The notes under the pieces: model-generated
Seen by the model: the letters and a program-made list of their open reading frames with translations, nothing else
What the model was told of the DNA's origin: nothing
Database searches by the model: none
Position numbers and translations under genes: made by a program
Part shown: piece after piece, positions 5,311-12,891 of the stretch
Layout: every line of letters begins with the position of its first letter
Numbering within the stretch: position 1 is the stretch's first letter
Assembly: GCA_023413015.1 (NCBI GenBank)
Contig: JAEZQR010000095.1
Coordinates: 1 to 13,208, forward strand
Reading direction: 5' to 3'
Origin: Pseudomonadota bacterium
Lineage (GTDB): Bacteria; Pseudomonadota; Alphaproteobacteria; Sphingomonadales; Sphingomonadaceae
DNA: 13,208 nucleotides

Positions 5311-7362
5311 ATGACCCGTCTTCGCGCCCTGTCTAAAGCCGCGATCCTGTCGCTCCTGGCCACCAGCGCCGTCATTCCGGCCGCCGCCCAGGCGGCCAGC
5401 GAGCGCTTCACCGTACTCGTCAGCGGCACCAAGGTCGGCCATCTCCATGCCGATACGAGCGGCAATCGGACGACGATCGACTACGACTACAAGAACAACG
5501 GTCGCGGGCCGACGGTGAAGGAGGTGATCAGCCTCGATGGCAACGGCCTGCCGACGGCGTGGGATATCAAGGGCACCACCACCTTCGGCAGCAAGACCGA
5601 GGAAAGCTTCGCCGCAACCGGGGGCGAGGCGAGCTGGTCCGACTCGACGGGCAAGGGCCATGTCACGGTGCGCGAGCCGAGCGTCTATGTCGCGCAGGGG
5701 GCGAGCCCCTGGGCGGTCGGCCTCTATGCCCGCGCCCTGCTGAAGGATGCCGACCATCAGATGCCGTCGCTGCCGGGCGGCACGCTGCGGCTTGAGAAGG
5801 GAGAGACGCTGACCCTGGCGGGTACGTCGGGCCCTGCGAAGGCGACGGTCTATACGCTGAGCGGCATCGATCTCACGCCCGAGACTTTCCTCCTCGACGA
5901 ACGCGGCGACATGGTCGCCTATGTCACGCCGCGCTTCGTCATCCTGCGCGAAGGCTATGAGGGCGAGGACAAGCGGCTTCGCGATCTCGCCGCCCAATGG
6001 TCGACCGACCGGCTGGTGGCGCTCCAGAAACGGGCCGGACATAATTACGGCGCGCCGGTCCGTATCCGGAACGTGCGACTGTTCGATGCCAAGGCGGCCG
6101 CGCTGACGGCCCCTGTCTCGGTACTCGTCCGCGGCAGGGAGATCGCGGAGATCGACACGGCGAACGCGCCGGCGAAGGCGGGCGAGGTCGCGATCGACGG
6201 TGCGGGCGGCACGCTCGTTCCCGGCCTGTACGAGATGCACGGCCACCTCGGCGACGACGATGCGGTCCTCAACCTCATGGCCGGCATCACCACGGTGCGC
6301 GACATGGGGAACGACAACGCCGTGCTCGCCGAGCTCATCCGCCGGATGGACGCGGGCGAGATCGCCGGGCCGCGCGTGATCCGTGCCGGCTTCATCGAGG
6401 GCAAGAGCCCGTACAATTCGAACAACGGCTTCGTCGTCGACAGCGAGGCGAAGGCGGTCGAGGCGGTGCGCTGGTACGCCGATCACGGCTTCCCCGCGAT
6501 CAAGATCTACAACAGTATCAACCCGGCCTGGGTGCCGGCGATGGTGAAGGAGGCCCACGCGCGCAAGATGCACGTGATGGGTCACGTGCCGGCCTTCTCG
6601 AACGCCGACGCGATGATCGCCGCCGGCTATGACGAGATGACGCACATCAACCAGTTCATGCTGGGGTGGGTGATCAAGCCGACCGAGGACACGCGCACGC
6701 TGTTCAGGCTGACCGCGCTCAAGCGGCTGCCGGGGCTCGACCTCGGCAGTGCGCCGGTGCAGCGCACGATCCAGTCGATGGTCGACCGCAAGATCGCGAT
6801 CGACCCCACGATCGGCATCCACGAGAACCTGCTGACCAATCGCGACGGACAGGTGCCGCAAGGCGCGGTCGACTACATCGACCACATGCCGATCGGCTAT
6901 CAGCGTAACGCGAAGAAGGCGTGGATCGACACCTCGGCGCCGGGCGACGATGCGGCCTATCGCGGCGCCTACGACCAAATCCTCGCCACGGCGAAGATGC
7001 TCAACGACCGCGGCGTGATGATCGTCCCCGGCACCGACACCGGCGGCGCGTTCACCTATCACCGCGAGCTCGAGCTGATGCAGAAGATCGGCATGACGCC
7101 GGCCCAAGTGCTGAAGCGCGCCACCTTCGACATGGCGAACTACACCGGACAAGGCGACCGCCTGGGTTCGATCGAGCAGGGCAAGCTCGCCGACTTCTTC
7201 CTCGTGCCTAGCGATCCGACCAAGGACCTGAAGGCGATCAAAACGATCGGCATGGTGGTGAAGGACGGCACCTTCTACTACCCGAGCGAGGTCTATCCGA
7301 GCTTCGGCATCCGGCCGTTTACCCCCGCACCGAAGGTGACGCCGGTTGCCGCCAAGCGGTAG
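5311..7362 (+). CDS. Exported metal-dependent amidohydrolase with an extra N-terminal domain
   Basis: This gene encodes 683 residues from ATG 5311, with a G-run (5296-5301) as ribosome binding site. The start gives a clean Sec signal peptide: basic MTRLRALSK, a hydrophobic core, and AQA-A cleavage near residue 28. Earlier in-frame starts would spoil it. About 30-240 is a beta-rich region I do not recognise. About 245-670 is an amidohydrolase TIM-barrel. All metal ligands of a binuclear site are visible: HxH at His310/His312 (MHGHLG), the probable carboxylated Lys398 (AIKIY), His425 (VMGHVP), His445 (MTHIN) and Asp576 (PGTDTGG). GSIEQGKLADFFLV is the usual closing strand motif. The family hydrolyses amides, peptides or related bonds; secreted members are often annotated as imidazolonepropionase-like or Xaa-Pro/Xaa-Arg dipeptidases. 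The substrate cannot be read from sequence. It is monocistronic and ends before a large palindrome. Confidence 0.92.
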   Translation: MTRLRALSKAAILSLLATSAVIPAAAQAASERFTVLVSGTKVGHLHADTSGNRTTIDYDYKNNGRGPTVKEVISLDGNGLPTAWDIKGTTTFGSKTEESFAATGGEASWSDSTGKGHVTVREPSVYVAQGASPWAVGLYARALLKDADHQMPSLPGGTLRLEKGETLTLAGTSGPAKATVYTLSGIDLTPETFLLDERGDMVAYVTPRFVILREGYEGEDKRLRDLAAQWSTDRLVALQKRAGHNYGAPVRIRNVRLFDAKAAALTAPVSVLVRGREIAEIDTANAPAKAGEVAIDGAGGTLVPGLYEMHGHLGDDDAVLNLMAGITTVRDMGNDNAVLAELIRRMDAGEIAGPRVIRAGFIEGKSPYNSNNGFVVDSEAKAVEAVRWYADHGFPAIKIYNSINPAWVPAMVKEAHARKMHVMGHVPAFSNADAMIAAGYDEMTHINQFMLGWVIKPTEDTRTLFRLTALKRLPGLDLGSAPVQRTIQSMVDRKIAIDPTIGIHENLLTNRDGQVPQGAVDYIDHMPIGYQRNAKKAWIDTSAPGDDAAYRGAYDQILATAKMLNDRGVMIVPGTDTGGAFTYHRELELMQKIGMTPAQVLKRATFDMANYTGQGDRLGSIEQGKLADFFLVPSDPTKDLKAIKTIGMVVKDGTFYYPSEVYPSFGIRPFTPAPKVTPVAAKR

Positions 7363-7389
7363 GTTGTCCGCTTCCCTAAATCTCTTCAT

Positions 7390-7458
7390 CGTCATCCCGG
7401 CGAAGGCCAGGACCCAGAGCAACGGATGGTCTGGGTCCTGGCCTTCGCCGGGATGACG
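7390..7458. repeat. Perfect 29-bp-arm palindromic element between convergent genes
   Basis: The arm at 7390-7418 (beginning CGTCATCCCGGCGAAGGCC) is the exact reverse complement of the arm at 7430-7458; the loop is 11 nt (7419-7429). It lies 27 bp after the amidohydrolase stop and 2 bp before the DUF815 ATPase stop. Palindromes with this 'GTCATCCCGGCGAAGGCC...GGGTCC' sequence are a familiar dispersed repeat in many alphaproteobacterial genomes, typically between convergent genes. Here it would form a very stable hairpin in both transcripts and could act as a bidirectional transcription stop or 3'-end protector. There is no T-run after it on either strand. Confidence 0.9.
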
Positions 7459-7460
7459 GC

Positions 7461-8303
7461 TTATTGACGGCTCAGCCGCTTGCCGACGCGTCCGGCGACT
7501 TCCTGCGTGTACTGCCAGGCCACCCGGCCTGAGCGGCTGCCGCGGGCTATCGCCCAGGCGAGCGCGTCATGCTCGTCGAAGGGGAGGCCGAAGCGTTCGG
7601 CGTAGCCGCGTATGATGGCGAGGTAGGTCGGCTGGTCGCAGGCGTGGAAACCCAGCGACAGGCCGAAGCGGTCGGCGAGCGCGAGGCGATCGTCGATCAC
7701 GTCGCGCGGATTGATCGCGGTCGAGGCTTCGTTCTCGGCCAGGTCGCGCGGGACGAGATGCCGGCGGTTCGAGGTGACGTAGAGGCGGCAATTGTCCGGC
7801 CGCGCCTCGATCCCGCCTTCCAGCACCGAGCGGAGCGCCTTCGGCTCGCGCTCATCGGCCTCGAAGCTCAGATCGTCGATGAACAGCAGGAAGCGACGAT
7901 CGAGGCGGCGGAGCTGCCGGAACAGCGCGGGGAGGGTGCGCACATCGTCGCGCGTCACCTCGACTAGCGCCAGCCCGCTGCCGGCGCAGGCGGCATGTGC
8001 CGCCTTCACCAGCGCGCTCTTGCCCATGCCGCGCGCGCCCCACAGCAGGATATCGTGCGCCGGAAGCCCCCGTGCGTGCCGATCGGTGTTGGCGACCACG
8101 GCCGCCTTCTGCGCCTCGATGCCGAGCAGCAGGTCGAGCGGCTGGGCAAGCGGCGTCTCGACCGTTTGCAGCGCCGTGCCCGACCAGATGAAGGCGTCAC
8201 CGGCCGACGGATCGGCCGCCTCGAACGTGGCGGGCGTGAGCCGTTCGAGTGCCTCGGCGATGCGCCTGAGTGTGTCCGTGATGTCGCGGTTGGGGTCGGT
8301 CAT
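7461..8303 (-). CDS. DUF815-family AAA-type ATPase
   Basis: This gene encodes 280 residues from ATG 8303. An N-terminal helical region (ITDTLRRIAEALERL) is followed by the P-loop GARGMGKS (Walker A, about 89-96), LLFIDD (Walker B, about 139-144), a sensor-1-like YVTSNRR (175-181) and a C-terminal lid with GSRSGRVAWQY. This architecture matches DUF815, stand-alone ATPases related to DnaA- and IstB-type AAA+ proteins, with no settled function. The frame stays open upstream to ATGs at 8321 and 8360. A predicted promoter (TATACA at 8328-8323) would start transcription near 8316, which excludes both and supports MTDPNRD as the N-terminus. No strong Shine-Dalgarno is visible. It diverges from yajC and converges on the amidohydrolase across the palindrome. 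Confidence 0.85.
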   Translation of the reverse strand: MTDPNRDITDTLRRIAEALERLTPATFEAADPSAGDAFIWSGTALQTVETPLAQPLDLLLGIEAQKAAVVANTDRHARGLPAHDILLWGARGMGKSALVKAAHAACAGSGLALVEVTRDDVRTLPALFRQLRRLDRRFLLFIDDLSFEADEREPKALRSVLEGGIEARPDNCRLYVTSNRRHLVPRDLAENEASTAINPRDVIDDRLALADRFGLSLGFHACDQPTYLAIIRGYAERFGLPFDEHDALAWAIARGSRSGRVAWQYTQEVAGRVGKRLSRQ

Positions 8304-8352
8304 TGCGCTGGCGTCTTGCATTTGTATAGTCGCGCGCCAAATCGGCGGGCAA
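8303..8352. promoter_or_regulatory. Divergent promoters sharing a -10 region (DUF815 ATPase gene and yajC-secDF operon)
   Basis: On the plus strand, TTGCGC (8303-8308) and TATAGT (8325-8330) are 16 bp apart and would start transcription near 8337, giving yajC a leader of about 36 nt. On the minus strand, TTGCCC (8352-8347) and TATACA (8328-8323) are 18 bp apart and would start transcription near 8316, about 13 nt before ATG 8303. The two -10 hexamers overlap in TGTATAGT (8323-8330). This matches the known type of bidirectional promoter with a symmetrical -10 element. Assignment is by eye against the sigma70-like consensus. Confidence 0.5.
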
Positions 8353-8372
8353 ATAAGCAAAAGGCAAGCTCA

Positions 8373-8708
8373 ATGTTCATTTCTCCGGCCTATGCCCAGA
8401 CGGCGGCAGGGCCCAGCGGCGGCCAATCGGCGCTCCTCCAGTTCCTGCCGCTGGTCTTCATCTTCGTTATCTTCTACTTCCTGATGATCCGCCCGCAGCA
8501 GCGGCGGCTGAAGGAGCACCGCGCGATGATCGATGCGGTGAAGAAGGGCGACACCGTCGTCACCGGCGGCGGCCTGATCGGCCGGGTTTCGCGCGTCCAG
8601 GACGCCGAGGTCGAGGTCGAGCTGGCGCCGAACGTCAAGGTTCGCGTGCTGAAGTCGACGCTGTCGAGCGTCGGTGCGCCGACCGCCGCCAACGACACGA
8701 CGAAGTAA
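8373..8708 (+). CDS. yajC: Preprotein translocase subunit YajC
   Basis: This 111-residue protein is a single-pass membrane partner of SecDF in the Sec holotranslocon. The N-terminus MFISPAYAQ is typical of alphaproteobacterial YajC and sets the start at ATG 8373. An Ala/Gly/Gln stretch leads to one transmembrane helix (about 22-40, LLQFLPLVFIFVIFYFLMI). RPQQRRLKEH, the family's post-membrane signature, comes next. A small cytoplasmic beta domain (KKGDTVVTGGGLIGRV) follows. The ribosome binding site is weak (AAGG, 8361-8364). yajC is the first gene of the yajC-secD-secF-Mth938 operon. It is in the same reading frame as secD, separated from it by one TAA and three codons. Confidence 0.97.
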   Translation: MFISPAYAQTAAGPSGGQSALLQFLPLVFIFVIFYFLMIRPQQRRLKEHRAMIDAVKKGDTVVTGGGLIGRVSRVQDAEVEVELAPNVKVRVLKSTLSSVGAPTAANDTTK

Positions 8709-8717
8709 GCGCCCTCC

Positions 8718-10307
8718 ATGCTCAATTTTCCGCGCTGGAAGATCTGGTCGATCATCGCCGTACTGGTGGCAGGCGTCGTTCTCGCGCTTCCCAACTTCCT
8801 GCCGCAGTCGGTGCTCGCCACGCTGCCGAACGGCTTCCCCAAGCAGCAGATCAATCTCGGTCTCGACCTGCGGGGCGGCAGCCATCTGCTGCTCGAGGCC
8901 GATACGGCCGATGTGCGCAAGCAGCGCCTCGACACGCTCGAGGAGACGGTGCGCGTCGAGCTGCGCAATGCGCCGGGCGGCCCGATCGGCTTCGGCGACA
9001 TGTCGCTGCGCAACGGCCAGCTGAGCTTCCTGATACGCGACGTGCACGACGTCGATCGCGCCGTCGAGGCGATGCGCGGGATCAGTCAGCCCGTCGGCGT
9101 CACCGGCCAGCGCGACATCAACGTCGAGGTCCGCGACGGCAACCGCATCGTGCTGACCATCACGAACGCGGGGCTTGCCCAGCACGTCAACGGCGCGATG
9201 CAGCAGGCCGTCGAGGTGATTCGACGCCGCATCGACGAACTCGGCACGCGCGAGCCGACGATCATCCGGCAGGGCGAGAATCGCATCGTCGTGCAGGTCC
9301 CTGGTCTCCAGGACCCGGGCGCGCTCAAGCAGATGCTCGGCAAGACTGCCAAGCTCGAGTTCAAGCTCGTCGACATCGAGGCCGACCCGGCCGCCGTGGC
9401 GGAGGGGCGCGCACCGGCCGGCAGCCAGGTGCTGCCGATGGAGAGCGGCGGTGCCATCGCGGTCAAGCGGCGCGCGATCATCACCGGCGACCAGCTGGTC
9501 GACGCACAGCCTTCCTACCAGGATGGCATCCCGGTCGTATCGTTCCGCTTCGACAGCGCCGGCGGCAAGCGCTTTGCACGCGCCACCACCGAGAACGTCG
9601 GCAAGCCGTTCGCGATCATCCTCGACAACAAGGTGATCTCGGCGCCGAACATCAACGAGCCGATCCTCGGCGGTTCGGGCATCATCTCGGGCAGCTTCAC
9701 CACGGCGAGCGCCAACGAGCTGGCGGTGCTGCTGCGCTCGGGCAAGCTGCCTGTCGAGCTCAAGGTCGTCGAGGAGCGCACCGTCGGCCCGGACCTCGGC
9801 GCCGATTCGATCAAGGCAGGCACGCTGGCCTCGGTGGTGGCCGTCATCGCGGTCGGAATTTTCATGCTGGTGAGCTACGGCCGCTTCGGCGTGTATGCGA
9901 ACATCGGCCTGGTCTTCAACGTGCTGCTCATCCTCGGCATCATGAGCGTGACGGGAGCGACGCTGACCCTTCCGGGCATCGCCGGCATGGTGCTGACGAT
10001 CGGCGCTGCGGTCGACGCTAACGTGCTGATCAACGAGCGTATTCGCGAGGAGCTGCGCAAGGGCAAGGGTATCCGACAGACCATCGAGGACGGCTTCACC
10101 GAAGCCAGCCGGACGATCTGGGACGCCAACATGATGAATATCATCGTTGCCCTGGTCATGTTCGGGTTCGGCTCGGGCCCGATCAAAGGGTTCGCCGTCG
10201 TTCTGTCGATCGGAATCGTGACGTCGGTGTTCACGGCCGTGACGGTAACTCGTTTGATGATTTGGGACTGGCTGCGGCGGAAGCGCCCCACCGCCATTCT
10301 CGTCTAA
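8718..10307 (+). CDS. secD: Protein translocase subunit SecD
   Basis: This 529-residue subunit works with SecF to use the proton gradient to help pull exported proteins through SecYEG on the periplasmic side. TM1 is at about 9-27, followed by the conserved DLRGGSHLLLE (50-60), a large periplasmic region (about 60-355) with VPGLQDPGALKQMLGKTAKLEF, and GPDLGADSIKAG (357-368) opening the five-helix membrane block. The essential TM4 aspartate is Asp433, within GAAVDANVLINERIREEL. It ends in a basic tail. It is shorter than E. coli SecD (about 615 residues) but normal for alphaproteobacteria. No Shine-Dalgarno precedes ATG 8718, which lies nine bases after the yajC stop, so translation is probably coupled. 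secF follows after 19 bp. Confidence 0.97.
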   Translation: MLNFPRWKIWSIIAVLVAGVVLALPNFLPQSVLATLPNGFPKQQINLGLDLRGGSHLLLEADTADVRKQRLDTLEETVRVELRNAPGGPIGFGDMSLRNGQLSFLIRDVHDVDRAVEAMRGISQPVGVTGQRDINVEVRDGNRIVLTITNAGLAQHVNGAMQQAVEVIRRRIDELGTREPTIIRQGENRIVVQVPGLQDPGALKQMLGKTAKLEFKLVDIEADPAAVAEGRAPAGSQVLPMESGGAIAVKRRAIITGDQLVDAQPSYQDGIPVVSFRFDSAGGKRFARATTENVGKPFAIILDNKVISAPNINEPILGGSGIISGSFTTASANELAVLLRSGKLPVELKVVEERTVGPDLGADSIKAGTLASVVAVIAVGIFMLVSYGRFGVYANIGLVFNVLLILGIMSVTGATLTLPGIAGMVLTIGAAVDANVLINERIREELRKGKGIRQTIEDGFTEASRTIWDANMMNIIVALVMFGFGSGPIKGFAVVLSIGIVTSVFTAVTVTRLMIWDWLRRKRPTAILV

Positions 10308-10326
10308 TTCCCGGACTGGACCCGAT

Positions 10327-11274
10327 ATGCGTCTGCTGAAGCTTGTACCTGACAACACGAACATCGGCTTCGTCCGGCTGCGTTGGATCGCATTCGCGCT
10401 GACCCTGCTGCTGACGCTCGGCTCGATTGCGCTCGTGGCGACACGGGGGTTGAACCTGGGCGTCGACTTCGTCGGCGGGCTCATGATCGATGCCCAGTTC
10501 GAGAAGCCCGTCGAGCTCGACGAGCTTCGGACTACCGTCGACCGACTCAATGTCGGCAGCTCGGCGCTCCAGAACTTCGGCGGCCCGCGCAACGTGCTGA
10601 TCCGGCTGCCGCTGCCCCCGGGCGACGAAGTGGCGGTGCAGCGTGTCGTGCAGAAAGTTCAAACGGCGATTCGGGCCGATCATCCCGATGTCGCCTTCCG
10701 GCGTGTGGAAACCGTGAGCGGCAAGGTGTCGGGTGAACTGATCCGCGACGGGATCATTGCGGTGATTCTCTCGATGGGAGCCGTGGCGCTCTTCACCTGG
10801 TTCCGCTTCGAATGGCATTTCGGCGTCTCGACCATCGTTGCGCTGGTCCACGACGTGACGGTGACGCTCGGCTTCTTTGCGCTGACGCAGCTCGAATTCG
10901 ATCTGAACGTCGTGGCCGCCGTGCTGACGATCGTAGGCTACTCGCTTAACGACAAGGTGGTCGTCGATGACCGAATCCGCGAGAATCTCCGCAAGTATCG
11001 CCAGATGGACATCGGCCCGCTGATCGACCTGTCGATCAACGAGACGTTGTCCCGCACGGTTGCGACCACGACCGCGCTGATCCTGGCGCTCGGATCGCTG
11101 TTGCTGCTCGGCGGCGACGTGCTGTTCGGCTTCACCGCCGCAATGCTGCTCGGCATCGTCATCGGCACCTATTCGTCGATCTTCGTCTCGTCCTCGTTGC
11201 TGATTTCGCTGGGCGTCGGGTCGCACACCTTCGTTCCGGCGGAGGCGACGAAGGCCGAAAAAGCCCGGCCGTAA
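10327..11274 (+). CDS. secF: Protein translocase subunit SecF
   Basis: This 315-residue partner of SecD completes the proton-driven RND-type export motor. TM1 is at about 20-40, then GLNLGVDFVGG (conserved first-loop motif), a periplasmic domain (about 42-140), and five further helices from about 140 to 295. Key blocks are ALVHDVTVTLGFF with Asp176 and GYSLNDKVVVDDRIREN (204-220). Asp214 occupies a position that is usually Phe, Tyr or Ser. The C-terminus is a short charged tail (AEATKAEKARP). Only a weak ribosome binding site is seen before ATG 10327. The stop TAA (11272-11274) is followed by one codon (GAC) and then the GTG start of the next gene in the same frame. Confidence 0.97.
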   Translation: MRLLKLVPDNTNIGFVRLRWIAFALTLLLTLGSIALVATRGLNLGVDFVGGLMIDAQFEKPVELDELRTTVDRLNVGSSALQNFGGPRNVLIRLPLPPGDEVAVQRVVQKVQTAIRADHPDVAFRRVETVSGKVSGELIRDGIIAVILSMGAVALFTWFRFEWHFGVSTIVALVHDVTVTLGFFALTQLEFDLNVVAAVLTIVGYSLNDKVVVDDRIRENLRKYRQMDIGPLIDLSINETLSRTVATTTALILALGSLLLLGGDVLFGFTAAMLLGIVIGTYSSIFVSSSLLISLGVGSHTFVPAEATKAEKARP

Positions 11275-11277
11275 GAC

Positions 11278-11652
11278 GTGCCGAGCTTCGAGCAGCAGCC
11301 GCCGAACGAGTCCGCGCCAGTCATCCAGGGCTATGCGCAAGGCGGCTTCCGCGTATCCGGCCAGCGGTATGAGGGCGGCGTCTTCGTGACGCCGACCCGC
11401 GCCATCCCCTGGCCGGTCGCCTCGGTCGAGGCGCTGACCGCGTCGGATTTCGAGGTGATCGGCGACGAAGCCGTCGAGGTGCTGCTGCTCGGCACCGGCG
11501 CGACCCTGAAACGCCCGGCCAAGGCGTTGCTGGAGGCCCTGCACGAACGGGGCCTTGCGGTCGAGCTGATGGATTCGAAGGCGGCCGCCCGCACTTACGG
11601 CCTCTTGGCCGGCGAGGGGCGGCTGGTCGCCGCCGCGCTGCTACCGCTTTAG
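11278..11652 (+). CDS. Mth938-like domain protein (DUF498, NDUFAF3 family)
   Basis: This gene encodes 124 residues from GTG 11278, three bases after the secF stop. No separate ribosome binding site is apparent, so it is probably coupled to secF. The domain pattern is that of Mth938/DUF498: VIQGYAQGGFRVSGQRYEGG (15-34), LLLGTGATLKRP (69-80), GLAVELMDSKAAARTYGLLAGEGRLVAAALLP to the end. The family includes human NDUFAF3, an assembly factor for respiratory complex I, and in alphaproteobacteria the gene commonly sits beside secDF. A role in complex I assembly or membrane insertion is therefore plausible but inferred. No signal peptide or membrane segment is seen, so it should be cytoplasmic. Its last 12 bases overlap the end of the opposing glycosyltransferase gene. 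Confidence 0.88.
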   Translation: MPSFEQQPPNESAPVIQGYAQGGFRVSGQRYEGGVFVTPTRAIPWPVASVEALTASDFEVIGDEAVEVLLLGTGATLKRPAKALLEALHERGLAVELMDSKAAARTYGLLAGEGRLVAAALLPL

Positions 11653-12810
11653 CGCGAGCAGGTGCTCGTAGAGCGCCTGCGTGTTGTTCTCCCAAGCGAA
11701 CCGTTCCGCCGATCGGCGGACCGCCTGCGGGTTCGGCGGGGCGGCCAGAATCCGGCCGATCGCGTCGATGAACGCTTCCGCCGTCCGCGCCGGAACGATG
11801 ATTCCGGCCTCGGGACGGTCGATCACCTCGCAGGCACTGCCGATATCCGGTGCGATCACGGGCGTGCCGCAGGCGAGCGCCTCGACCCAGGCGTTGGCGA
11901 GTCCCTCGCGTTCCGAGGCCAGTGCCATCACGTCCGCGGCGGCAAGCAGCGTCGGCACATCGGCATGCGGAACCGCGCCGAGCAACCGGATGCGGTCGCC
12001 GGCACCAAGTGCGTCGATCTGTTGCCGCAGCCACGCCTCGTCCTCGCCGCGGCCGGCGATCAGCAAGGTGGCGCCGGGCAGACGCGCGACCGCGGCGGCG
12101 ACGATCTCATGGCCCTTCAGTCGCACCAGATTGCCGATGCTGACGACCAGGGGACCGTCGATGCCGAAGCGGGCCTTGGCCATATTCCGATCGATTGGGC
12201 GGAAACGCTCGAGATCGACGCCGGTGTAGTGGACCCGGATCCTATCGGCAGACATGCCCAGCGCGACCATGTCCCGCTTGAGCGCCTCGGATACCGAGAG
12301 GAGGCCGCCGGCGCCTGCGGCAGCCGCGACGATCTTCTCGCGCAATGCGGGTTTCGAGCCCCAATAATGAATGTCGCTGCCGCGTGCCTTGATCGACACG
12401 GGGATGCCGAGCTTTCGACCGAGCCGTGCCGCTGCGACGCCGTCGGGAAAGAAGAATTCCGCATCGATGACATCCGGCACGAAGCCTTCGGAGCGTAGCC
12501 GGTGCAATGCTTGGTGTGCGGCTCGTTCGACGAGCCCGGCATTGAGTCGCCACCCGACCAGCGGCACGAGCGGGAAGCGGGGGCGGAGGGTGGGTATGTC
12601 CTTCCAGACCTCGGCGCCCGGTAGCGCGCGCAGCGGCGCGTAGCGTGCCATCCGGCTGAGCGGGAAGGGCGGCAGGCCCAGCGGCGCGGCCACCCGCAGA
12701 TCGACGCCGGGGTGTGCGGCCAGCCGCAGCGTCTGCCGCTCCACGAAGCCGCCGAAGCCGGGATGGGCCGCATTGGGATAGAGCGTCGAAAGCGTGAGCA
12801 CGCGAAGCAT
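11641..12810 (-). CDS. Glycosyltransferase family 4 (GT-B fold)
   Basis: This 389-residue retaining glycosyltransferase transfers a sugar from a nucleotide-sugar donor, typically for lipopolysaccharide, capsule or exopolysaccharide. The N-terminal acceptor domain starts MLRVLTLSTLYPN and has GGFVERQ (20-26) and KARGSDIHYWG (141-151). The C-terminal donor domain has VSIGNLVRLKGH (223-234; Arg230 and Lys232 probably contact the donor phosphates), LLIAGRGED, and the EX7E motif Glu302-Glu310 (EGLANAWVE) followed by ACGTPVIAPDIG. No signal peptide or membrane helix is visible, so it should work at the cytoplasmic face. ATG 12810 has no Shine-Dalgarno; a TATAGC -10-like box 9-14 bases upstream suggests a leaderless or very short-leader transcript. 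It diverges from bamD. No other polysaccharide genes are nearby, so the product cannot be named. Confidence 0.92.
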   Translation of the reverse strand: MLRVLTLSTLYPNAAHPGFGGFVERQTLRLAAHPGVDLRVAAPLGLPPFPLSRMARYAPLRALPGAEVWKDIPTLRPRFPLVPLVGWRLNAGLVERAAHQALHRLRSEGFVPDVIDAEFFFPDGVAAARLGRKLGIPVSIKARGSDIHYWGSKPALREKIVAAAAGAGGLLSVSEALKRDMVALGMSADRIRVHYTGVDLERFRPIDRNMAKARFGIDGPLVVSIGNLVRLKGHEIVAAAVARLPGATLLIAGRGEDEAWLRQQIDALGAGDRIRLLGAVPHADVPTLLAAADVMALASEREGLANAWVEALACGTPVIAPDIGSACEVIDRPEAGIIVPARTAEAFIDAIGRILAAPPNPQAVRRSAERFAWENNTQALYEHLLALKR

Positions 12811-12891
12811 GAGAGAGGGCTATAGCGGCGGCAGGTCGCGGCGTCACCGCATGGCCTTGGCGGGCCGGATGCCGACCGCTAAAGAAGCGAT
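12811..12891. promoter_or_regulatory. Divergent promoter region between glycosyltransferase and bamD
   Basis: The 81-bp gap must hold promoters for both genes. On the minus strand, TATAGC (12824-12819), within the palindrome GCTATAGC (12819-12826), is a good -10 candidate. It would put the transcript start at or near the glycosyltransferase ATG. On the plus strand, TTGGCG (12857-12862) and TAAAGA (12880-12885) are 17 bp apart and could serve bamD, also with a very short leader. Both are weak matches made by eye. Confidence 0.3.

Noticed and set aside
5197..7422. 741-residue minus-strand open frame antisense to the amidohydrolase
   Set aside because: It is a GC-rich shadow frame, very rich in Arg, His and Asp, with no recognisable domain. 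It starts inside the palindromic repeat (LAFAGMT is a typical translation of that repeat).
8370..10592. 740-residue minus-strand open frame antisense to yajC, secD and the start of secF
   Set aside because: The composition is biased (Asp, Arg, His, Ala) with no domain, and it is opposite three unmistakable sec genes.
10963..10971. SecF Asp214 in VVVDDRIREN instead of Phe, Tyr or Ser
   Set aside because: This position already varies among SecF families (Ser in E. coli, Phe or Tyr in others). A single-base change or sequencing error could explain it, and all essential residues are intact.
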